Source: Flavobacterium resistens (GTDB lineage Bacteria > Bacteroidota > Bacteroidia > Flavobacteriales > Flavobacteriaceae). From it: a DNA stretch of 64,000 nucleotides. The position numbers and the translations under genes were made by a program. Positions within the stretch are counted from its first letter, which is position 1; each line of letters begins with the position of its first letter. The notes below the pieces were generated by a model. The model ran no database searches. It was given only the letters and a program-made list of their open reading frames with translations, and was not told the origin of the DNA. Location: positions 372,001-436,000 of the forward strand of contig NZ_FXTA01000005.1 of NCBI RefSeq assembly GCF_900182645.1, in the 5' to 3' direction. This document shows, piece after piece, positions 42,129-50,482 of the stretch.

Positions 42129-43364
42129 ATGAACTATCAAGAGACTACAAACTGGATGTTTAATCAACTTCCAATGTACCAGCTGCAGGGCGCTTCGGCT
42201 TATAAAGAAGATTTAACCAATATTAAATTACTGGCTGCACATCTTGATAATCCGCAAGATCATTTAAAATGCATTCACGTTGCCGGAACAAACGGAAAAG
42301 GTTCTACTTCGCACATGCTGGCTTCGGTTTTGCAGGAAGCCGGATATAAAGTTGGACTGTACACTTCGCCGCATTTAAAAGATTTTAGAGAAAGAATCAG
42401 AATTAACGGCGAGGAAATTTCAGAAGATTTTGTAATTGAATTTATTGGAAAACACAAAAACTTTTTTGAAGCCAATGATATGAGTTTCTTCGAAATGTCG
42501 GTTGGTTTGGCTTTTGATTATTTCGCTGCCGAAAAAGTTGATATTGCGATTATTGAAGTTGGTTTGGGCGGAAGATTAGACGCAACTAATATTATTACGC
42601 CTTTAATTTCCGTAATTACGAATATAGATTTAGATCACACTCAGTTTCTTGGAAATACGCCAGCTTTGATTGCCGGTGAAAAAGCCGGAATTATAAAACC
42701 AAATGTTCCGGTTGTTATTGGCGAATATACAAAGGAAACACAGCCTGTGTTTTTGGCGAAAGCCGAAGAAAACAAAGCACCAATTTATTTTGCTTCTGAT
42801 TTGATTTCAGAAGTTTTTCCATCCGATTTAATTGGAGATTATCAGTTTCATAATAAGAAAACTGTTCAGCAGACGATTCAAATTTTAAATGAAACTACTG
42901 ATTTTAAAGTTTCTGAAGAAAGCCTTAAATCAGGATTATTGAGTGTTGTAAAAAATACCGGCTTGCAAGGTAGATGGCAACAGCTTGGCGAGAATCCGAA
43001 AATTATTTGCGACACAGCGCATAACAAACATGGCTTGTCTGTAGTTATGAATCAGCTTCAAAAAGAAACTTATGATAATTTACACATTGTTTTGGGTGTT
43101 GTAAATGACAAAGACTTGGATTCGATTTTACCCCTTTTCCCTAAAAAAGCACATTATTATTTCTGCAAACCCGATTCTTCTAGGGGATTAAGTACTGAAA
43201 TACTGCAAGATACAGCCAAAAAGTATGATTTAATTGGAGAAAAATACGATTCGGTTGAAAAAGCTTTTTTAGATGCAAAGAAAAACGCTACAAAAAATGA
43301 TTTTATATACGTTGGCGGAAGTACGTTTGTTGTCGCTGAACTCCCATTAAATAACGAAAGTTAA
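42129..43364 (+). CDS. folC: Folylpolyglutamate/dihydrofolate synthase
   Basis: A 411-residue Mur-ligase-like enzyme that adds glutamate to folates and, in bacteria, often also makes dihydrofolate. The P-loop GTNGKGST (within HVAGTNGKGSTSHM), the VGLGGRLDATNI segment and DLDHTQFLG are typical, and ICDTAHNKHG is the FolC domain end. The start is ATG at 42129. The exbB gene is divergent. Confidence 0.96.
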   Translation: MNYQETTNWMFNQLPMYQLQGASAYKEDLTNIKLLAAHLDNPQDHLKCIHVAGTNGKGSTSHMLASVLQEAGYKVGLYTSPHLKDFRERIRINGEEISEDFVIEFIGKHKNFFEANDMSFFEMSVGLAFDYFAAEKVDIAIIEVGLGGRLDATNIITPLISVITNIDLDHTQFLGNTPALIAGEKAGIIKPNVPVVIGEYTKETQPVFLAKAEENKAPIYFASDLISEVFPSDLIGDYQFHNKKTVQQTIQILNETTDFKVSEESLKSGLLSVVKNTGLQGRWQQLGENPKIICDTAHNKHGLSVVMNQLQKETYDNLHIVLGVVNDKDLDSILPLFPKKAHYYFCKPDSSRGLSTEILQDTAKKYDLIGEKYDSVEKAFLDAKKNATKNDFIYVGGSTFVVAELPLNNES

Positions 43365-43472
43365 AATTTGGGGAAAAACACCCTTTAAAATTCATACTAA
43401 TTTTATAACTACTTGATTTTTAATGTTTTAAATTTGTTAAAGTTTTTTTAATAACCAATACAAATTTAAAAC

Positions 43473-44285
43473 ATGAAAAAGAGAAAAACCCTTGCTATAG
43501 GGATCATCATATTGATGATTCTTATTGGCGCAAAAGTCAGCGCGCAGGAAAAAGACGCGGAAAAACCTGTATTTATTACAGTAACCACTTTACATCGAAA
43601 TTTGGATTCTAAATTGAAGGCCAAAGATTGGAAAGCAGCAGAACAGGAATACTTTGATAAAGTTACCAGCAAAAATGACCTTATTATTGGATCAGAGATT
43701 ATCACTCATTATTACACTGAGGACAATACTGAAATTGCTTTGGTCAACGTTTACAGAACTTGGGAAGACATTGAAAAAGCAAACGCTGTCAGCGATGATT
43801 TAATTAAAAAAGGATGGCCTGATGAAAAATCCAGAAAAGCATTTTTTGAAAAATATGATTCTTTTTACACTCCTGTACATTCTGATGAGATTTATCAAAG
43901 CGTAACTTCTATTGGTAGGAAAGACTACAAAGACGAAACTAAAAAACCAATGATTGTTTATTTGCGAAAATCTCAACTGAGTATGAAAGGAGATTCAAAA
44001 AAAGCAAAAGAATTCAATGACAAAATCACTTTTAAAGATCCTTACATAAAAGCCTATTATCCTTTAAGACATTCATGGGGTTCAAATAGCACCGATTTTC
44101 TTGAAGTTTTTTATTATGATTCTCTAGCCGATATGGAAAAATCAAGTGATAAAATAGACGAGCTTATCAAATCGACGTGGCCAAATGAAAAAGATGCCGA
44201 TGCTTTTTTTGATGAATTGGAAAAATCTTTCACCGGAAAACACAGCGATTACATCTACAGGAACGTTCCTTCAGTTTCAAAATAA
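43473..44285 (+). CDS. Exported protein, unknown function
   Basis: A 270-residue protein with a signal peptide (ends near KVSAQ, about residue 24). The mature part shows two similar halves: TVTTLHRNLDSKLKAKDWK with VYRTWEDIEKA and, later, KAYYPLRHSWGSNSTDFLEVFYYDSLADMEKSSDKI; each ends with WPDEKSRKAFFEKYDSFYT or WPNEKDADAFFDELEKSFT followed by VHSDEIY or KHSDYIY. This repeat suggests a duplicated domain of about 110 residues. I do not recognise the family. Confidence 0.8.
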   Translation: MKKRKTLAIGIIILMILIGAKVSAQEKDAEKPVFITVTTLHRNLDSKLKAKDWKAAEQEYFDKVTSKNDLIIGSEIITHYYTEDNTEIALVNVYRTWEDIEKANAVSDDLIKKGWPDEKSRKAFFEKYDSFYTPVHSDEIYQSVTSIGRKDYKDETKKPMIVYLRKSQLSMKGDSKKAKEFNDKITFKDPYIKAYYPLRHSWGSNSTDFLEVFYYDSLADMEKSSDKIDELIKSTWPNEKDADAFFDELEKSFTGKHSDYIYRNVPSVSK

Positions 44286-44335
44286 AAAATACCTAAAAAA
44301 TTTACGTTTATAACATTTTCTGCCTCAGTAAGATA

Positions 44336-44376
44336 GAAAACACATTAAAAAAAGTTTAAATTTTTAGTGTGTTTTC
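44336..44376 (+). terminator. Terminator downstream of the exported-protein gene
   Basis: A 16-bp stem (44336-44351 and 44361-44376) with one G-T pair, ending directly at the -33 element of the tRNA promoter. Confidence 0.7.
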
Positions 44377-44407
44377 TTTGCAGAACTCAAAAACTAGCGT
44401 ATATTTG
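44377..44407 (+). promoter_or_regulatory. Promoter of tRNA-Val
   Basis: TTTG (44377-44380), 19-bp spacer, TATATTTG (44400-44407): an exact match to the Bacteroidetes consensus, 37 bp before the mature tRNA. Confidence 0.85.
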
Positions 44408-44444
44408 CACTCGCAATCACAAACGATAGCAACCTAGTAAAATA

Positions 44445-44519
44445 GGGCGATTAGCTCAGCTGGTTCAGAGCACCTCGTTTACACCGAGGGGGTCGGGGGT
44501 TCGAACCCCTCATCGCCCA
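44445..44519 (+). tRNA. tRNA-Val (anticodon TAC)
   Basis: A complete 75-nt cloverleaf. Acceptor GGGCGAT pairs with ATCGCCC, D arm GCTC/GAGC, anticodon stem CCTCG/CGAGG with loop TTTACAC giving anticodon TAC (44480-44482), T arm GGGGG/CCCTC around TTCGAAC, discriminator A. CCA is not encoded. Confidence 0.95.
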
Positions 44520-44528
44520 CAGAATTCC

Positions 44529-44562
44529 AAAAACTCCAAAGTCACTTGATTTTGGAGTTTTT
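44529..44562 (+). terminator. Terminator of tRNA-Val
   Basis: AAAAACTCCAAA (44529-44540) pairs with TTTGGAGTTTTT (44551-44562), 10 bp past the tRNA. Confidence 0.85.
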
Positions 44563-44579
44563 TGCTTTATGTACATTTC

Positions 44580-44831
44580 ATGAATTTTATTGTTTATATC
44601 TTATTTAGCGAAAGCAAGAACAAATTCTACATTGGATTTACTTCTAATTTAGAAGAAAGACTAATTCGTCACAATCAAAAAAGCAAAGGTTTTACAGGAA
44701 ACGAAAATGATTGGAAAGTAGTTTATACTGAGAGCTACGAAACCAAAGAAATTGCACACAAAAGAGAATTACAAATCAATTCTTGGAAAAGCAGAATTAA
44801 AATCCAAGAATTAATTAGAAACAAAGAGTAG
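44580..44831 (+). CDS. GIY-YIG nuclease-domain protein
   Basis: An 83-residue stand-alone GIY-YIG protein. VYILFSESKNKFYIGFTSN holds the YI and YIG strands and the arginine follows in LEERLIRHN; the glutamate is in the ETKEIAHKRELQINSWK region. Such small proteins are widespread in Bacteroidota and of unknown role. The ATG at 44580 is preferred to the TTG at 44562, which is within the tRNA terminator. The stop codon TAG (44829-44831) is the first three bases of a tRNA-like sequence, so the gene runs into the D-arm region of a tRNA remnant. Confidence 0.85.
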   Translation: MNFIVYILFSESKNKFYIGFTSNLEERLIRHNQKSKGFTGNENDWKVVYTESYETKEIAHKRELQINSWKSRIKIQELIRNKE

Positions 44832-44900
44832 CTCAGCTGGTCCTCAGCATTCCGATTTTTCATCGGAAGGGTCGGGGGGTTCGAACCCCTCATCGCCCAC
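44829..44900 (+). pseudogene. Degenerate tRNA copy, 5' acceptor strand missing
   Basis: From TAGCTCAGCTGG to CATCGCCCAC it matches the 44445-44519 tRNA closely in the D arm, T arm and 3' acceptor strand, but the 5' acceptor strand GGGCGAT is replaced by coding sequence, the D-stem partner is lost, the anticodon arm is unlike Val (TTCCGA / TCGGAA around TTTTTCA), and the T stem has an extra G. It should not fold as a working tRNA. Confidence 0.8.
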
Positions 44901-44905
44901 CAAGA

Positions 44906-44936
44906 AACTCCTTAAGAAATTAAGGAGTTTTTTTTT
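44906..44936 (+). terminator. Terminator downstream of the tRNA remnant
   Basis: AACTCCTTAA (44906-44915) and TTAAGGAGTT (44920-44929) with a T-run. It opens with ACTCC at a similar distance from the tRNA end as the real tRNA terminator, so the whole tRNA-terminator unit looks duplicated. Confidence 0.85.
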
Positions 44937-44938
44937 AT

Positions 44939-46456
44939 TCATAAATATTCATCAATCTTCACATTTCTATTTTGATCATTTACATCTTTTATAGCTTTTA
45001 GAATATTTCCTATTTGGACTTTATCGATTCTATGTTTATCAAAAAAAACATATTCAATAGTTTTTGTATTTGTAATATTTTCTAATGGATTTTTTGCAAG
45101 CAAAACCAAATCAGCTTTATATCCTGCTTTTATTTTTCCGGTCTTTTTTTTCATCCAATTGCCTGGCGCAACGGTTGCTGAATAAAGCACTTGCGAATTT
45201 GTCATTCCGATTTTAGATAAAGATTCTAATTCATCGTGAAGTGAAAACCCAGGAACAACAGTGGCTACATTCGCGTCTGTTCCAGCCATAATTATAACTT
45301 TATTAGCTACCAGTGCTTTTGTCATAATATGAATCGCTTCGGCATAAGTGTTCCAAAAAATTCTGGATAACTTTTTGGCTTTATCATCATCTTTCCCATC
45401 ATATTCATAACCATTTTCACCAGGTAGCCAGCCTAATTTGTAAAGCGGTGTTCCTTCAATAATCTTTGGATTAACGTATTGCAGTTCTATATCTCGAAGT
45501 TTGGCTGTTAAATCAAATCTTTGACTTGAAAAACTTTCACAAAGCCAAACCGTCGAAGTAACACTTATGCTATTCTCTCTGAGCCTTTTTGCAATTTGGC
45601 CAGAACGTACTTTTAAGAACTGAAGATATTCTTTCGGATTTTTAGAGATTGATTTTCCAAATTCATCAATAGTCTTGATAGTTAGTTCCTCAACATGAGC
45701 CACTTCAATTTGACCTGATTGATAAAACGTTTCTAAATTAACTAACGGAATATGACCAATAACAGGAATGTTTTGTTTTTTGGCAATTGCTATTGTGGTC
45801 TTAAACATTTCAGGATTAACAAAACCATACATTTTAATGGCATCATAACTCTGTTCTTTTATACTTTTGATCGCTTTTTCAGCATCTTTTTGAGTGGAAT
45901 AATTAATGGAATGTCTCGTCCAGCTGTAATAATAACCTGTTAATCCGCTTTCGCTAAATATGGGCGGAGAAGCAATAAACATTCGTGGCCCGATACTATT
46001 ATTTAAGATTTCTTTTCTCCATTCTAAAATTGCATCGCTTCCAGCCATTTCTTTGATAGAAGTTACACCATTTGCTAAATACAAAAACAAATCATTCTTG
46101 CTTTCTTTTAAATGAACATGGCTGTCCACAAGACCCGGAATTAGGAATTTTCCGGTTCCGTCAATAATGGTAATCCTGCTATCCTGCAATTGATTTTTTT
46201 CAAGTTTAATTATTATTCCATCTTTAATAAGCACATCTTGATTCTTTTCAAAATAAGAACAATCCTCAGAAAGGACATTTATATTTTTTATTAGAGTTTC
46301 TGCAGATGGTTTAACAATTGAAGAAATATTTATGAGCTTTGTTGATTTACCTAAGACTTTATTTAATTCATTATCTGCCCATGTAAAAACACTGATAAAA
46401 ACAATTATTATTAAAGTAGTAACGTATAATAATCTTCTAAAGCATCTCTTTTTCAT
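44939..46456 (-). CDS. Amidohydrolase-family protein, membrane-anchored or exported
   Basis: A 505-residue metal-dependent amidohydrolase (imidazolonepropionase-like/dipeptidase group). The N-terminal hydrophobic helix (about 9-27) is a signal anchor. Metal ligands are visible: VDSHVHLKES, IPVIGHIP with His, AHVEEL and GTDANVATV near the C-terminus, followed by the KAGYKADLVLL end typical of the composite beta domain. Substrate unknown. Confidence 0.88.
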   Translation of the reverse strand: MKKRCFRRLLYVTTLIIIVFISVFTWADNELNKVLGKSTKLINISSIVKPSAETLIKNINVLSEDCSYFEKNQDVLIKDGIIIKLEKNQLQDSRITIIDGTGKFLIPGLVDSHVHLKESKNDLFLYLANGVTSIKEMAGSDAILEWRKEILNNSIGPRMFIASPPIFSESGLTGYYYSWTRHSINYSTQKDAEKAIKSIKEQSYDAIKMYGFVNPEMFKTTIAIAKKQNIPVIGHIPLVNLETFYQSGQIEVAHVEELTIKTIDEFGKSISKNPKEYLQFLKVRSGQIAKRLRENSISVTSTVWLCESFSSQRFDLTAKLRDIELQYVNPKIIEGTPLYKLGWLPGENGYEYDGKDDDKAKKLSRIFWNTYAEAIHIMTKALVANKVIIMAGTDANVATVVPGFSLHDELESLSKIGMTNSQVLYSATVAPGNWMKKKTGKIKAGYKADLVLLAKNPLENITNTKTIEYVFFDKHRIDKVQIGNILKAIKDVNDQNRNVKIDEYL

Positions 46457-46482
46457 AAATTATTTAATTTAGATTTGAGAGG

Positions 46483-46490
46483 CAAAAATA
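46483..46490 (-). promoter_or_regulatory. -7 element (TATTTTTG) for the amidohydrolase gene
   Basis: Exact TAnnTTTG match on the minus strand, 26 bases before the ATG. No TTG at normal spacing. Confidence 0.45.
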
Positions 46491-46645
46491 TATTCAAAAA
46501 CACCCTGATTCAGCACGTAATCAGGGATTAGGTATAAAATGGGGTTTTTTAGGTACGAAAATTACAAGGGGAATAATTTCTTTTTGTGATTTTTAGAAAT
46601 AGGCCGTTCAATTTTTCAGAAATCTTTTTTATTTGACCAATCTTT

Positions 46646-47095
46646 TCATTCTTCTTTCCAAACGAAATAAAAAAGAAGCAACGAATTCAATTGAAATAAA
46701 AATATTCCATATCGAAGTTGCCCAAAAGGAATTGTAAAACACAATACAATAAGAGCAATCAAAGACAAAAGCATATTTAAAAACGTAAGCATCGAAATTT
46801 CGAAATTTCGCAGTGTGAAAACCCAAATAATGAAATTAAGAAACATAATTACCGTAAATATTGACAACGGTGAAATTTCAAAATCCAGTGCTAAATTATA
46901 ACCAGTTAAAGTCGCATTCTTTTTGGCTTTATCAAAAGCGGCATTTTTCTCCAATTGATCTTGGGAATCTGATTGATTTTTAAAAATTGCTGGCCTTGAT
47001 TTTAGAGTTTCATCAGAACACATCTGAAAAAAGGGAAGAAAGAAAATCAATATTCCGAATGTCGACAGAATCTTTTTTATGTTTTTATAATGCAT
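46646..47095 (-). CDS. Membrane protein, unknown function
   Basis: A 149-residue protein with an N-terminal hydrophobic segment ending in FLPFFQMCSDE (a lipobox-like cysteine that may be lipidated), a charged stretch and then three hydrophobic helices (about 76-95, 100-120 and 125-145). I do not recognise it. It stands between an amidohydrolase gene and a serine hydrolase gene on the same strand with gaps of 189 and 70 bp. Confidence 0.7.
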   Translation of the reverse strand: MHYKNIKKILSTFGILIFFLPFFQMCSDETLKSRPAIFKNQSDSQDQLEKNAAFDKAKKNATLTGYNLALDFEISPLSIFTVIMFLNFIIWVFTLRNFEISMLTFLNMLLSLIALIVLCFTIPFGQLRYGIFLFQLNSLLLFYFVWKEE

Positions 47096-47165
47096 ACTTT
47101 TAAATCATTATGTATGTTCAACATGTTCAAATTTTGACTGATTATAAATCCAATTTTAAGTTTTA

Positions 47166-48224
47166 TTATTTCAAAACAGTATCATAAATTGTATTCAACA
47201 GATCTTGTCTCATTTTTGAATTTCTTTGGTCTAATAATATAATAATACCCCAATTTTTAGCTCGGTTATAACAAATAATTGAAGATTGTCCCATTGAATC
47301 ACCTGATTTCATATAGATTGTATTTTTATCATCAGTGACAATATTTGTGCCTAAACCCATTTCTCTTTTTTGATCTTTATAAAAGATTTTTTCAGTAATG
47401 ATTGCTGCTTTCCCTATTGAAGTTTTGCTGTTTAAAACCGCTTTTAAATAGGTAACCATGTCAGCAGCATTTGATTTTATTAATCCGGCAGGCGCAGTAA
47501 CATTCCATTTAAAGAATTCCTGAATACCACCTTCAGGATTGTGAGCTGTTGTAATGTTTTTTACATTAAAATCTTTCGTAAATGTATTTTTCATTTTTAA
47601 CGGTACAATTATTTTTTCTCTAATAATTTGATCGTAATTCTTGTTATACACTTTTTCTACTATTTGCCCGAGTAAAGTATATCCAATTGTAGAATAACGA
47701 TATTTACCATAATCTTTCAGTTCACTGCAATTATTGATTATATCAGCCAATGATTTTTCGGTCACATTACTTACAGGCTGTTGCGGATTTAATTCTATTA
47801 GTTTTCCAAAATCGATGTCAGGCAAACCAGATTGATGAGAAGCCAGATCTGAAATTTTTATTTTGTTTTGAAGATTTTTTTGCAAAACATATTCCTTCGG
47901 AAGATAATTGTCTATATAATCATCTACTTTTATTTTATTCTCAATAACGGCTTGCGCAATCAAATTTGAAGTTAAAATTTTAGTAATCGATGCAATTTCG
48001 AATAACGAATTTTTATTGATTTGAATTTTACTCTCGGAATTCAAATTACCATAGTCCGTGAAATATTCGTCATCATTTTTAATAAAACCGACGCTTATAC
48101 CAACCTTTGGATTTTTTTGATAATTGTCCTTTATTATCGAATCAATTCTTTTAGAAATATCTTGTCCAAAAGAAAAGTTGCTTATTAATAATAGTACTGC
48201 TAAAAATTTTACTGAAGTTTTCAT
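47166..48224 (-). CDS. Serine beta-lactamase-like hydrolase (class C/DD-peptidase fold)
   Basis: A 352-residue exported protein with a signal peptide (ends near NFSFG) and a beta-lactamase-related fold. The SxxK motif is SITK (79-82, in EIASITKIL). The second motif is YRYSTIGY, where Tyr-Ser-Asn is usual; here the Asn is Thr. The third motif appears as KSGDSMGQS. So catalysis as a hydrolase or esterase is likely, but resistance to beta-lactams cannot be claimed. Upstream is an inverted repeat with TTGTATCGAA arms. Confidence 0.85.
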   Translation of the reverse strand: MKTSVKFLAVLLLISNFSFGQDISKRIDSIIKDNYQKNPKVGISVGFIKNDDEYFTDYGNLNSESKIQINKNSLFEIASITKILTSNLIAQAVIENKIKVDDYIDNYLPKEYVLQKNLQNKIKISDLASHQSGLPDIDFGKLIELNPQQPVSNVTEKSLADIINNCSELKDYGKYRYSTIGYTLLGQIVEKVYNKNYDQIIREKIIVPLKMKNTFTKDFNVKNITTAHNPEGGIQEFFKWNVTAPAGLIKSNAADMVTYLKAVLNSKTSIGKAAIITEKIFYKDQKREMGLGTNIVTDDKNTIYMKSGDSMGQSSIICYNRAKNWGIIILLDQRNSKMRQDLLNTIYDTVLK

Positions 48225-48262
48225 TGTATCGAATTTTAGGTTAGAAATTTATTTCGATACAA
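48224..48262 (-). promoter_or_regulatory. TTGTATCGAA inverted repeat upstream of the serine hydrolase gene
   Basis: TTGTATCGAA (48224-48233) and TTCGATACAA (48253-48262) are perfect 10-bp arms with a 19-bp spacer, immediately before the start codon. The half site TTGTATC recurs with inverse at 60114-60140. Confidence 0.5.
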
Positions 48263-48424
48263 ATTTGAGAAAGAAGTCTTGGCTACGCGACCGAATAAAA
48301 AAAGTCGTACTCATTTGCTTTAAACAAAATAGTACGACTTTTTTTATTTATAAGTACGAATAATTACAAAAAACTGTTTTACAACAATTTATCACAATAA
48401 ATCTCAAACAGAAACCAGAAACTT

Positions 48425-49903
48425 CTAAGATCTTTTTTTGTTCAAACAACGCCCTCTCGGCTCGTCACCTTCGTGAAGTACAATTTCAGAATGAAGAAAT
48501 TGCGCAGCATCTGCAGAATCTTTTACTTTTACAGCGCTTCGTTTTAGCATTTCGGCTTCAAATTCATTTAAAACACTTTCTCGCAATCCTGCTTTTTTCC
48601 AATGTGATAAAGATTTACATCCTTTTGCAATACCTCGTGCCAACGAAAGTGCATCCAGCAAAGCCTGATTTGCGCCTTGTCCTTTAAACGGACTCATTGG
48701 ATGCGCTGCATCACCAATAAGCGTAACATTTCCTCCATTTTTTAATAACTCAGAATGAAGCAATTCGCGATCATAAACAGGATAACCGGAAATATGAATT
48801 TCCTCAGTAGCTTTTAGAATTTGTGGAATCGGATCGTGCCACTGCGTTCTTCTACCAGCTTCTTCTTTCAGTGCTTTCACACCTTTTAAACTTAATTCTT
48901 TTGCTTCATTTTCAGGCATCGGAAAACTAAGCTGCCACATTACAGAATCTGATTTATAGGGCATAATGTAAATTCGTTCGTTTCCGTTGGCAGTTTGAAA
49001 TACCGTAGCCGAATCTAATAAAGAACTTTCAACACCTTCAAGCGCACTCAAAGGACAAATACCTAATATTACTAAACAATCCAAATAACGCAAAGGCGCA
49101 ACTTCATCACCAATCAAAAGTTTTCGTACAGAACTACGAATTCCGTCGGCACCAACTACAATATTGGCTGTGGATTTTTTTATTTCGCCATTTACGTTAA
49201 AACTGAGCTCAACGTTTTCTTCTTTTTGCTTAAAATCGATTAATTGATATCCCCATTTTATGGCATCACTTTCACCAAGCTGTTCCAAAAGTTCTAAACG
49301 CAAAGATTGTCGGGCGATATGAATATTGGAACGTTTTTGGGATTTTTTAGAATCAGATTGAATCCATTTTCTGTTTCCCCATTCACCAATAACTTTTCCT
49401 TCCGTAGTGTGAACTAAATGTCTTGAGGAAACTATTCCATCTTTTAATTTCAAAATTCCCAATCCTGCCATTGCTTTACTGGCTTGTTGCAAAGTGAGTC
49501 CGTAACCTTGTGATCGGGCTTCGAAATTATTATCTCGTTCATAAAGAGTAAAGGGGATTTTTCGGTGAAGACAAGCGACAGCTAAAGCTGTTCCACCAAT
49601 TCCACCACCGATAATCGCAATGTGAGGATATTTTTCTGAATCAGCAATTGGAGCATTTAAAGCGTGAATTAATCCAGATCCGTCACAATTTAAGCACGTT
49701 TTCATATGTGCCTTGGGAGGAACTGGCGCTTTTCCTTCTTTGCCATTATTTTGAAATTGTTCTAATTCCAATTGATAGCGAAGCTTTACCTTTTTGCTGA
49801 TCCGCTGGCTTTTTTTTCCTCTTCCCTGACATTCTTCACAAATAGTCCAGCTTGTTTCTTCCTTTTTCACTTTTATTTCTTCTTTATTTTTCAGCCTTCG
49901 CAT
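48425..49903 (-). CDS. FAD-dependent monooxygenase with N-terminal DnaJ-type zinc domain
   Basis: A 492-residue group A flavoprotein monooxygenase with an unusual front. Residues about 20-78 carry two DnaJ-like CxxCxGxG motifs (CEECQGRG at 22-29 and CLNCDGSG at 70-77) that would bind one zinc. Then comes the FAD loop GGGIGGTALAVA (about 99-110) and the C-terminal IGDAAHPMSPFKGQGANQAL. The start at 49903 is fixed by the promoter, which covers the alternative TTG upstream. The zinc part may bind a partner protein. Substrate unknown; a hydroxylase of an aromatic compound is likely. Confidence 0.9.
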   Translation of the reverse strand: MRRLKNKEEIKVKKEETSWTICEECQGRGKKSQRISKKVKLRYQLELEQFQNNGKEGKAPVPPKAHMKTCLNCDGSGLIHALNAPIADSEKYPHIAIIGGGIGGTALAVACLHRKIPFTLYERDNNFEARSQGYGLTLQQASKAMAGLGILKLKDGIVSSRHLVHTTEGKVIGEWGNRKWIQSDSKKSQKRSNIHIARQSLRLELLEQLGESDAIKWGYQLIDFKQKEENVELSFNVNGEIKKSTANIVVGADGIRSSVRKLLIGDEVAPLRYLDCLVILGICPLSALEGVESSLLDSATVFQTANGNERIYIMPYKSDSVMWQLSFPMPENEAKELSLKGVKALKEEAGRRTQWHDPIPQILKATEEIHISGYPVYDRELLHSELLKNGGNVTLIGDAAHPMSPFKGQGANQALLDALSLARGIAKGCKSLSHWKKAGLRESVLNEFEAEMLKRSAVKVKDSADAAQFLHSEIVLHEGDEPRGRCLNKKRS

Positions 49904-49918
49904 CTTCTGGCAATCGTA

Positions 49919-49950
49919 CAAAATTAAGATAAAAGATTGCCAGAACAAAA
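49919..49950 (-). promoter_or_regulatory. Promoter of the zinc-domain monooxygenase gene
   Basis: Minus strand TTTTG (49950-49946), 19-bp spacer, TAATTTTG (49926-49919): a full consensus match, starting transcription about 10 bases before the ATG at 49903. Confidence 0.8.
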
Positions 49951-50027
49951 CTTTACAATTTCATTAAAAGTATGTAAGACATTAATTTGCTAACTTAGTT
50001 TATTAACTATTCTAAAAACTAAAGTTT

Positions 50028-50423
50028 ATGAAAACTAGAATGATATGGGCAAACTTTGTTTCACATGATTTGCAAAAAACAATTCAATTTTATTCGGATC
50101 TGGGATTTCAACAAAACGGCAAAGAAACCGAAGAATTAGTAAGTTTTATTTATGGCGAAAATGATTTTGCTATTAATTTTTTTATTCCAGAAAGGTTTGA
50201 CAATGCTTTAAGAGGCAAATCCGCCGACACGAAAAATGAGAATGAAATCATCTTTTCTTTATCAGCAGATAGCCGGGAAAATGTAGATGAATGGTATGAA
50301 ATTGTCAAAAAAGCTGGTGCAAAAATCTTTTCTGAACCCGAAAATTTCCAACAAGGCTATACTTTTGGTTTCAGTGATCCTGACGGTCATAAATTCAATT
50401 TTTTGTATTGGCCGGGAATGTAA
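50028..50423 (+). CDS. VOC-family (glyoxalase-like) protein
   Basis: A 131-residue VOC protein with two beta-alpha-beta-beta-beta modules: MIWANFVSHDLQKTIQFYSDLGFQ and the later VKKAGAKIFSEPENFQQGYTFGFSDPDGHKFNFLYW. The DPDGHKF end is the classical VOC pattern with a metal ligand. Whether it is a glyoxalase, dioxygenase or resistance protein is not decided. It is divergent from the monooxygenase gene. Confidence 0.9.
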   Translation: MKTRMIWANFVSHDLQKTIQFYSDLGFQQNGKETEELVSFIYGENDFAINFFIPERFDNALRGKSADTKNENEIIFSLSADSRENVDEWYEIVKKAGAKIFSEPENFQQGYTFGFSDPDGHKFNFLYWPGM

Positions 50424-50440
50424 CCACTGCACTCAATTAA

Positions 50441-50468
50441 AAAGCTCCATCAGAAATGATGGAGCTTT
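50441..50468 (+). terminator. Hairpin downstream of the VOC gene
   Basis: AAAGCTCCATC (50441-50451) pairs with GATGGAGCTTT (50458-50468). The T-rich tail starts a few bases later, so it is probably a terminator. Confidence 0.7.
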
Positions 50469-50482
50469 CACATATATTTTTT

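Noticed and set aside
44829..44900. Second working tRNA
   Set aside because: No 5' acceptor strand, broken D stem and an odd T stem. It overlaps the GIY-YIG stop codon.
44580..44936. Phage or integrative element inserted at the tRNA
   Set aside because: No integrase or other phage gene is nearby; only a small nuclease gene and a partial tRNA are present.
46629..46826. Alternative minus-strand frame near 46.7 kb
   Set aside because: It overlaps the membrane protein gene at 46646-47095 in another frame and has no start context or codon pattern of its own.
47166..48224. True beta-lactamase resistance gene
   Set aside because: The SxxK is present but the second and third motifs differ from class C enzymes, and such hydrolases are common with other roles.
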